From positions 1 through 7,271 of the forward strand of contig JAQCNG010000222.1 of NCBI GenBank assembly GCA_028275145.1: a DNA stretch of 7,271 nt, in the 5' to 3' direction. The DNA comes from Halovenus sp. Its GTDB lineage: Archaea; Halobacteriota; Halobacteria; Halobacteriales; Haloarculaceae. Both the position numbers and the translations under genes were made by a program. The notes beneath the pieces are model-generated. The model was not told the DNA's origin. It made no database searches and saw nothing but the letters and a program-made list of their open reading frames with translations. Position 1 is the stretch's first letter, and the number at the start of each line of letters is the position of its first letter. Below, piece by piece: positions 1 through 4,253 of this stretch.

Positions 1-4
1 GGTC

Positions 5-12
5 ATTTAAAC
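5..12 (+). promoter_or_regulatory. TATA-like box for the 37-411 gene
   Basis: The bases ATTTAAAC sit with their AT-rich centre about 28 bp before the ATG at 37. This is the spacing expected for an archaeal TATA box driving a transcript with little or no leader. The window starts only 4 bp upstream, so the BRE element cannot be judged. No Shine-Dalgarno sequence precedes the ATG, which fits leaderless expression. Confidence 0.5.
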
Positions 13-36
13 GGCACGACGACGTACGTACAGACG

Positions 37-411
37 ATGACCGGCGGGCCGTTGTTCGAGATTCCAGTCAGGCCGGAGCGGACGTTTCCGTTCCGGGGTG
101 GTGTCGAGTACGAGGGGTCGACGACGTTCGTGCTACGGCCCGCACAGCAACCCCAGGAGACACTGACCGAACTCGTCGCGGGGGTGCTGGCCGACGGGCC
201 GTACCGCTACGGCGACTTTCTGAGTCTGCCGATGCCGCTGTACCTGGTCAAGGACGGGGAGACCGGTGACGTGTTCCGGCTGTCCGTCCGTGACGGGACA
301 GTACGGCTACACGTTCTGCCGGCGACCGGCTCGGCAGGGTTGCGCGCGCTGTACGACAGACTCACCGACCGCACGAGCGTCGGGTGGAGCGTCGAGTGCC
401 GGACGGGGTAG
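37..411 (+). CDS. Hypothetical protein, 124 aa, probably haloarchaeal
   Basis: I do not recognise a domain. The 124-aa product has no signal peptide, no membrane segment and no cysteine pairs beyond a single Cys near the C terminus, so it is probably soluble and cytoplasmic. It has a Tyr/Phe/Leu-rich middle (around residues 56-75, with PYRYGDFLSLPMPLYLV), followed by alternating polar and hydrophobic stretches suggestive of beta strands (GDVFRLSVRDGTVRLHVLP), then a short helix-like end. Several conserved-looking Gly-Asp turns suggest a small alpha/beta or beta-barrel fold, but that is inference. The ATG at 37 is favoured because a TATA-like box lies about 28 bp upstream. Codon choice and GC content match the neighbours, so this is a real gene rather than a shadow. 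It converges on the DUF373 gene with a 46-bp gap. A functional link to DUF373 is not shown. Confidence 0.75.
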   Translation: MTGGPLFEIPVRPERTFPFRGGVEYEGSTTFVLRPAQQPQETLTELVAGVLADGPYRYGDFLSLPMPLYLVKDGETGDVFRLSVRDGTVRLHVLPATGSAGLRALYDRLTDRTSVGWSVECRTG

Positions 412-457
412 TCACCCGAGATGGTTCCCGGTCGGCGGGCAACCCGGGTAGGGCGGC
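412..457. other. Convergent intergenic spacer
   Basis: This 46-bp gap separates the converging stops of the 124-aa gene and the DUF373 gene. It holds a weak possible hairpin: CCCGG at 427-431 against CCGGG at 444-448 with a 12-base loop. There is no T-tract, so no confident terminator can be called. Confidence 0.3.
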
Positions 458-1573
458 CTACGTGTGCCCGTCGAGGGGGTCGTCGGTCGGACTGCTCACG
501 TACGAGGCGACGCGCACGCCGACCAGGCTGACGGCGATGCTGGCGAGGATAAACGCCGTGAGGTGGGTTCCCGGCGCGATGGCGAACCCATCGAGTTCCC
601 AGCCCCCGACCGCTACGGCCGGCACCTGCAGCGGGCCGCTCTCGTCGGAGACCTGCAGGAAGTACGCGGTGAACCCCCGGACGGCGAGGCCGACTGCAAC
701 AGCCACGAACGGGAGGTTCACGTAACTGCCGAGCTCCTCCTCGCGGAGCAACCCGTCGAGCAGTCGGCCGGCACTGGCCACCAGTATCGCGGCGGAGAGC
801 CACGGAATCGCAAGATGGAGGAACTGCACGAGCACAAGCGGTTCCACCGTGGCCCCGGTGGACAGCGAGGACGCGCCGAGAACGCCGAGAGAGCCGCCGA
901 CCATCGCGAGTCCGCTCGCGACGACGTAGGTGACGACCGACACCCGGCCACCGTACAGCGCCTCCTGGAGGTCAATCGAGAGCGCCACCAGACGCGTGCC
1001 GAGACGGAGCCCCTTCGACAGCACGAGCAGCCCGAAAACGGCGGCGATAGCCCCGAACGCACCGGTGAGGCTCTCCGAAACCGAAAGCAGGGCCGGAAAC
1101 GCCAGCAGCGCCAGTCCGACGGGAACGAGCACCGTCCGGCGGAGTTGTTCGTCGCCGAGAAACTGCTTGAGCAGGTAGTACGTCGACTCGATGTCGCGGG
1201 CCTGTCTGACCACCACACGGTCGACTGCGGCCACCGGCAGACGGCTCTCGACGACCGGCAACAGTCGCTCGTCGTCGCCGCTGTCGACAACCACCACCGC
1301 CGAGTCGAGGTCGTACTCGTCGACGAGTTCGTCGAGTTGCCGGGCGAGCGCTCGCTCACCGCCGATCTGCTCGGAGCGAGCGAGCACCGCGAGAGTGGTC
1401 TCTTCCTCCAGGTCGCGCGCGACCCGGAGACCCTCCAGGATGCAGTTTACCCTGCTGTCCTCCGGGTCGTCGACGCCGACTCTCGTCACCAGCGACTCGG
1501 CAGCCGACCGGCCCACGACTGGCGGGTCGGCCCCGACATCCCCCCGCGTCAGACAGACCACCAGTGTGCTCAC
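458..1573 (-). CDS. DUF373 family membrane protein (COG2237), GTG start
   Basis: Archaeal DUF373/COG2237 predicted membrane protein; its biochemical role is unknown. With the GTG at 1573 as start, the product is 371 aa. Residues 1-145 form a soluble, Rossmann-like half with family hallmarks: VVCLTRGD at the N terminus, PPVVGR, a DDPEDSRVN segment, VDSGDDERLLPVVESRLPV, and the signature RQARDIESTYYLLKQFL just before the membrane part. About six hydrophobic segments follow, near residues 148-165, 170-188, 209-236, 244-270, 286-307 and 335-359. The tail is short and polar. An upstream in-frame TTG at 1612 would add 13 residues, but that stretch contains the TATA-like TTTTTA (1602-1597). That box is centred about 26 bp before the GTG, so the transcript most likely begins at or next to GTG 1573. 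The gene is divergent from rpl11 and convergent with the 124-aa gene. The large open frame on the opposite strand (464-1633) is a high-GC shadow. Confidence 0.92.
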   Translation of the reverse strand: MSTLVVCLTRGDVGADPPVVGRSAAESLVTRVGVDDPEDSRVNCILEGLRVARDLEEETTLAVLARSEQIGGERALARQLDELVDEYDLDSAVVVVDSGDDERLLPVVESRLPVAAVDRVVVRQARDIESTYYLLKQFLGDEQLRRTVLVPVGLALLAFPALLSVSESLTGAFGAIAAVFGLLVLSKGLRLGTRLVALSIDLQEALYGGRVSVVTYVVASGLAMVGGSLGVLGASSLSTGATVEPLVLVQFLHLAIPWLSAAILVASAGRLLDGLLREEELGSYVNLPFVAVAVGLAVRGFTAYFLQVSDESGPLQVPAVAVGGWELDGFAIAPGTHLTAFILASIAVSLVGVRVASYVSSPTDDPLDGHT

Positions 1574-1596
1574 ATCCACATCCACGCGGTGGGGGG

Positions 1597-1602
1597 TAAA
1601 AA
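1597..1602 (-). promoter_or_regulatory. TATA-like box for DUF373
   Basis: On the minus strand the bases read TTTTTA followed by a run of C. The centre (about 1599.5) is 26 bp from the GTG at 1573, which predicts a leaderless mRNA starting at that GTG. The same bases lie inside the longest possible reading frame, so the box argues for the shorter start. Confidence 0.6.
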
Positions 1603-1741
1603 GTCCAGGCAACGTCGCCGCTGCCCGCTGTGACCGAGACGGCGAGGCGAGCAGCCGAGCGGTCGGAGGGCTGTCGCGTCGGATGTGGGGCTCCCGATTG
1701 TGCCAGCAGGTCCTGATTGTGCCGGCGAGTCACCGTCTCGC

Positions 1742-1758
1742 GTGTGAGGGGTTCACAC
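1742..1758. promoter_or_regulatory. Inverted repeat upstream of the rpl11 promoter
   Basis: GTGTGA (1742-1747) and TCACAC (1753-1758) are perfect inverted 6-mers around a 5-base centre, GGGGT. The dyad ends about 20 bp before the TATA-like box of rpl11, where an archaeal activator or repressor could bind. It is long enough to notice but could still be chance, and no known operator is matched. Confidence 0.35.
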
Positions 1759-1768
1759 CGGGCGGCAG

Positions 1769-1783
1769 AAAGGGAATTCTTAA
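1769..1783 (+). promoter_or_regulatory. BRE/TATA-like promoter of rpl11
   Basis: A purine-rich AAAGGG stretch (BRE-like) precedes TTCTTAA (1777-1783). The box centre is about 28-29 bp before the ATG at 1809, so transcription should start within a few bases of the start codon. There is no Shine-Dalgarno in the sequence between, which fits a leaderless or nearly leaderless ribosomal-protein mRNA. Confidence 0.5.
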
Positions 1784-1808
1784 CACCATCTCTAACGGAT
1801 ACGAGGGT

Positions 1809-2297
1809 ATGGCCGACAGTATCGAGGTACTCGTCCCGGGCGGAGAGGCCGACCCGGGCCCGCCGCTCGGACCCGAACTCGGGCCGACACCGGTGGACGT
1901 GCAGTCAGTTGTACAGGAGATAAACGACCAGACGGCCGCGTTCGACGGGACGGAGGTGCCGGTGACCGTCGACTACGAGGACGACGGCTCGTTCGAGATC
2001 GGGGTCGGTGTGCCGCCGACGGCCGAACTGATAAAGGACGAGGCCGGGTTCGACACCGGCAGCGGCGAACCCCAGGAGGAGTTCGTCGCCGACCTCTCGG
2101 TCGACCAGGTCGTCCAGATCGCCGAACAGAAACAGACTGACCTGCTCTCGTACGACCTGCACAACGCCGCAAAGGAGATTGTCGGCACCTGCACCTCGCT
2201 CGGTGTCACCATCGACGGCGAGGACCCTCGCGAGTTCAAGGAACGAATCGACAGCGGCGAGTACGACGACCGCCTCGCCTCCGCTGCCGAGGCCTGA
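1809..2297 (+). CDS. rpl11: 50S ribosomal protein uL11
   Basis: Large-subunit ribosomal protein uL11 (L11p), 162 aa. It sits at the base of the P-stalk, where its C-terminal half binds the GTPase-associated region of 23S rRNA and its N-terminal half helps recruit translation factors. Residues 1-40 carry the diagnostic N-terminal sequence IEVLVPGGEADPGPPLGPEL followed by GPTPVDVQSVVQEIN. The C-terminal domain has the family pattern AAKEIVGTCTSLGVTIDG near residues 118-135, then a short acidic tail. The protein is very acidic for a ribosomal protein, typical of halophiles. The ATG at 1809 gives the standard N terminus and lies just downstream of a TATA-like box; the much longer open frame running in from 1191 is spurious. 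In many archaea uL11 is followed by uL1-uL10-P1, but here the next gene downstream is convergent, so no uL1 follows within the window. Confidence 0.98.
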   Translation: MADSIEVLVPGGEADPGPPLGPELGPTPVDVQSVVQEINDQTAAFDGTEVPVTVDYEDDGSFEIGVGVPPTAELIKDEAGFDTGSGEPQEEFVADLSVDQVVQIAEQKQTDLLSYDLHNAAKEIVGTCTSLGVTIDGEDPREFKERIDSGEYDDRLASAAEA

Positions 2298-2327
2298 ACT
2301 CATAGACTTTCTGGACGTGGTCGGCGC

Positions 2328-2353
2328 GGTTTCCGCCGGGGCCGGCCGAAACC
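2328..2353. terminator. Hairpin in the convergent rpl11 / USP gap
   Basis: GGTTTC (2328-2333) pairs with GAAACC (2348-2353). After a single C/C mismatch, GCC (2335-2337) pairs with GGC (2344-2346), leaving a 6-base loop. The hairpin begins 31 bp after the rpl11 stop, and being near-symmetrical it could serve both converging transcripts. It lacks the T-rich tract that archaeal terminators usually need, so a role in termination or 3'-end protection is inference. Confidence 0.4.
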
Positions 2354-2401
2354 CTGTGCAGTGTCGAGAGCAACAGAACCCGCGCTGAGCGGCCGTGTCG
2401 G

Positions 2402-3256
2402 TTATTTCGCGATGGTGACCGACGCCGGGGAGCGCCGCATCACCGTCTCGGCGACACTGCCCAGCAGCAGGCGGGCGATACCGTCCCGGCCGGCGGAGCC
2501 AAGCACCACGTGGCCGACCTCCTCCTGTTCGACGAACTCGACGATGGTGTCGGCGGGTGTCCCGGCGGCGCTGCGTGTCTCGACAGAGCGGTCGTGGTCC
2601 GCCGCGATGTCGGTGGCCCCCGAGAGCACCGACTCGGCGTGGTCATCACGTTCGTCGACCCAGCCCTGTGCCCCGTCGGACTCGGCGGCGTCGCGACCGG
2701 CGTCGGTCGTCGGGTACGTGACGTACAGCGCGGTGATATCGGTCTGTGGAAAGCTCTCGAGCGCGTAGGTCAGCGCGCGGCGCGAGTGTGTCGACCCGTC
2801 GAACGGGACGAGCACCTGCTCGGGTGCGTCCGACGGGGGGGCCTGCCGGACGACCGTGACCGGAACCGGCGAGCGCCGGGCGACCGTCTCGGCGACACTG
2901 CCCAGCAGCAGGCGCGCGGCCCCGTCACGCCCGTGGCTCCCGATGACGATGTGGTCGACGCCGGCCTCGTCGAGGTAGGACAGGGTTGTGTGGGCGGGGC
3001 GCCCGTACCGAACGGCCGTCTCGATGCGCTCGCCGGCGTCGTGGGCCTCGCGGACGCCGTCGAGCATCTCCTCTGCGTTCTCGTGCTGTCCGGGGTACCG
3101 CGAGGCCTCGTAGCCCGCGGCGACACCCGTATGATCGCCCGCCGGTTCGACGACGTGCAACAGCACGACTGTCGCCGATTCGGACGTCGACAGCGCGTGT
3201 TCGAGCGCGTGGTCGGCCTGTTCAGACTGGTCGTAGGGGACGAGAATGCGTGACAT
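2402..3256 (-). CDS. Universal stress protein, two UspA domains (second gene of pair)
   Basis: Cytoplasmic universal stress protein of 284 aa built from two complete UspA domains (about residues 1-137 and 146-284). Each begins with the strand-and-acid motif (ILVPYD at 4-8, VLVPFD at 148-153), where the Asp contacts ATP in this family. Each ends with the nucleotide-binding pattern G-x2-G-x9-G-S, seen at G106/G109/G119-S120 in GSHGRDGAARLLLGS and at G253/G256/G266-S267 in GSAGRDGIARLLLGS. Both halves should therefore bind ATP. The family is tied to survival under stress, but the trigger here is unknown. The ATG at 3256 overlaps the stop of the upstream gene by one base (TAATG) with no Shine-Dalgarno before it, so translation is probably coupled by termination-reinitiation. 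The upstream gene has the same length and layout, pointing to tandem duplication. Confidence 0.95.
   Translation of the reverse strand: MSRILVPYDQSEQADHALEHALSTSESATVVLLHVVEPAGDHTGVAAGYEASRYPGQHENAEEMLDGVREAHDAGERIETAVRYGRPAHTTLSYLDEAGVDHIVIGSHGRDGAARLLLGSVAETVARRSPVPVTVVRQAPPSDAPEQVLVPFDGSTHSRRALTYALESFPQTDITALYVTYPTTDAGRDAAESDGAQGWVDERDDHAESVLSGATDIAADHDRSVETRSAAGTPADTIVEFVEQEEVGHVVLGSAGRDGIARLLLGSVAETVMRRSPASVTIAK
2430..2471. repeat. USP-motif DNA repeat, copy A
   Basis: First of four about 42-bp blocks encoding LLLGSVAETVxRRS in the two stress protein genes. All share ACCGTCTCGGCGAC then CTGCC(A/C)AGCAGCAG on the plus strand. Copies A and B share CTGCCCAGCAGCAGG, while C and D share GGACCACCG and CTGCCAAGCAGCAG. 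The similarity reflects a shared protein motif, strengthened by near-identical codon use. Confidence 0.7.
2871..2912. repeat. USP-motif DNA repeat, copy B
   Basis: Second copy, in domain 1 of the downstream stress protein gene, 441 bp from copy A. It matches A closely over ACCGTCTCGGCGACACTGCC and on through the AGCAGCAGG that follows. It differs from C and D at the third codon position of the Gly codon. Confidence 0.7.
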
Positions 3257-4110
3257 TATTTTGTGGTGGTGACAGTTACTGGCGAGCGCCGGACCACCGT
3301 CTCGGCGACACTGCCAAGCAGCAGTCGTGCGGCGCCGTCACGGCCTGTCGAACCGATGACGATGTGGTCGACGTTTGCGGTGGTGGCGTACTCGACGATG
3401 GACTCCGCGGGGTCGCCCTCGACGGTTTCCGTGGTGAGGCTGTGGTCGTGTTCCTCGGCCAGTTCCTCCGCGACGCCGAGCACGGACAGGACGTGTTCCT
3501 CGCGGTTGTCCTCCCAGTCGCTGAGCGCGTCGAACAACTTGTCTGCGCTCTCGATACCGGTGACCGGAGGCGAGGAGACGTACAGCGCCGTGATGTCTGC
3601 GTCGGGAAACCGCTCGAACGCCGATTCGAGGGCGCTCCGTGCGTGTGCCGAGGCGTCGAACGGGACGAGCACCGTCTCGGGGTCGGACTCCTCGGTCGGG
3701 TTGCGAACAACCGAAACCGGGACCGGCGAGCGCCGGACCACCGTCTCGGCGACGCTGCCAAGCAGCAGACGAGCGGTCCCGTCGCGGCCACGACTCCCCA
3801 TGACGATGTGGTCGACTGGCTCTGCGGTTGCGTACGCGAGCAGTTCCCGCACCGGCCGGCCGTACCGCACGACCGGCTCGATGCGCTCGCGCTCGGGGCC
3901 GTCGTACCACCGGCGGGCCCCGTCAAGCATCCGCTCGGCGGTTTCGATCTGTTGCTCGTAGGCCGAACTCGTTCTCTCGCCCGGGTCGTCGACCGGTTTG
4001 ACGACGTGTATCAGCACAACCTCCGCGGACTCGAAGACGCCCAGAGCATGCGAGAGCGCATACTGTGCCTCCTCCGAACTGTCGTACGGAACGAGAACAC
4101 GGCTGTCCAT
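3256..4110 (-). CDS. Universal stress protein, two UspA domains (first gene of pair)
   Basis: Second tandem-UspA protein, also exactly 284 aa with the ATG at 4110. Domain 1 covers about residues 1-136 (VLVPYD at 5-10; G105-x2-G108-x9-G118-S119 in GSRGRDGTARLLLGS). Domain 2 covers about residues 146-284 (VLVPFD at 147-152; G253/G256/G266-S267 in GSTGRDGAARLLLGS). Both ATP-binding patterns are intact. The frame can be opened further upstream to 4266, but the extra 52 residues do not resemble the family, overlap the divergent gene, and lie beyond a TATA-like box, so 4110 is the better start. The sequences following each ATP motif (SVAETVVRRSPV) are nearly the same in both domains and in the downstream gene. 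It is the promoter-proximal member of a two-gene operon divergent from the surface protein gene. Confidence 0.95.
   Translation of the reverse strand: MDSRVLVPYDSSEEAQYALSHALGVFESAEVVLIHVVKPVDDPGERTSSAYEQQIETAERMLDGARRWYDGPERERIEPVVRYGRPVRELLAYATAEPVDHIVMGSRGRDGTARLLLGSVAETVVRRSPVPVSVVRNPTEESDPETVLVPFDASAHARSALESAFERFPDADITALYVSSPPVTGIESADKLFDALSDWEDNREEHVLSVLGVAEELAEEHDHSLTTETVEGDPAESIVEYATTANVDHIVIGSTGRDGAARLLLGSVAETVVRRSPVTVTTTK
3284..3325. repeat. USP-motif DNA repeat, copy C
   Basis: Third copy, in domain 2 of the upstream stress protein gene, 413 bp from copy B. It begins GAGCGCCGGACCACCG, the same as copy D, and keeps CTGCCAAGCAGCAG rather than the CTGCCCAGC of A and B. Confidence 0.7.
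3728..3769. repeat. USP-motif DNA repeat, copy D
   Basis: Fourth copy, in domain 1 of the upstream stress protein gene, 444 bp from copy C. Over the 42-bp block it differs from copy C at only two positions (GACACTG versus GACGCTG, and the base after AGCAGCAG). Confidence 0.7.
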
Positions 4111-4132
4111 GCGGCAGTTTCGGCCTCCGGGG

Positions 4133-4140
4133 TGAAGTAT
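4133..4140 (-). promoter_or_regulatory. Weak TATA-like box for the USP operon
   Basis: The minus strand reads ATACTTCA centred about 27 bp upstream of the ATG at 4110. The spacing fits a leaderless archaeal promoter, but the box is a poor match, so the call is tentative. Confidence 0.35.
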
Positions 4141-4193
4141 GGTGTGTTCGCTCCCGCGGGCCAGGAACAGCAGGGGAACTCGGACGTTGGTTG

Positions 4194-4207
4194 CCCCGCA
4201 GTCGGGG
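4194..4207. promoter_or_regulatory. Small dyad in the USP / surface protein promoter region
   Basis: CCCCG (4194-4198) and CGGGG (4203-4207) flank a 4-base loop, ending about 18 bp upstream of the TATA box of the surface protein gene. A CCCGCGGG palindrome lies nearby at 4153-4160. Either could be an operator in this 143-bp divergent region, but short GC palindromes are common at this base composition. Confidence 0.25.
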
Positions 4208-4224
4208 AGAGTCGACCAGTCCAG

Positions 4225-4231
4225 ATTTATG
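4225..4231 (+). promoter_or_regulatory. TATA-like box for the surface protein gene
   Basis: The sequence ATTTATG, with its TTTAT core at 4226-4230, is centred 26 bp before the ATG at 4254. This is the ideal distance for transcription to start on the A of the start codon. It fixes the translation start at 4254 rather than at the farther upstream codons of the same open frame. Confidence 0.65.
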
Positions 4232-4253
4232 TAGTCGGTTAGAACACAGGCCC

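Larger units (their letters stand above)
1574..1808. other. Divergent DUF373 / rpl11 intergenic region
   Basis: These 235 bp hold no convincing gene. Beyond the two promoter boxes there is a direct repeat of GATTGTGCC (1696-1704 and 1715-1723, 19-bp period, with the near-match running on as AGC/GGC) and a GTGTGA/TCACAC dyad at 1742-1758. The middle part (about 1613-1690) shows nothing I can name. Confidence 0.6.

Noticed and set aside
464..1633. A 389-aa open frame on the plus strand opposite DUF373
   Set aside because: High-GC shadow frame. Its composition (Arg, His, Gln and Glu rich with no hydrophobic core) is an artefact, and DUF373 on the other strand has clear family motifs.
1742..1762. 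GGTTCACACC resembles a tRNA T-loop
   Set aside because: The flanking bases do not form a T-stem, and no acceptor or anticodon arm can be built around it.
1191..1808. N-terminal extension of the uL11 reading frame
   Set aside because: It runs antisense through DUF373, is Ser/Thr/Arg-rich and unlike any uL11. The canonical N terminus starts at 1809.
2430..3769. Regularly spaced repeats that could suggest a CRISPR array
   Set aside because: The spacing is over 400 bp and each repeat encodes the conserved ATP-binding motif of a UspA domain.
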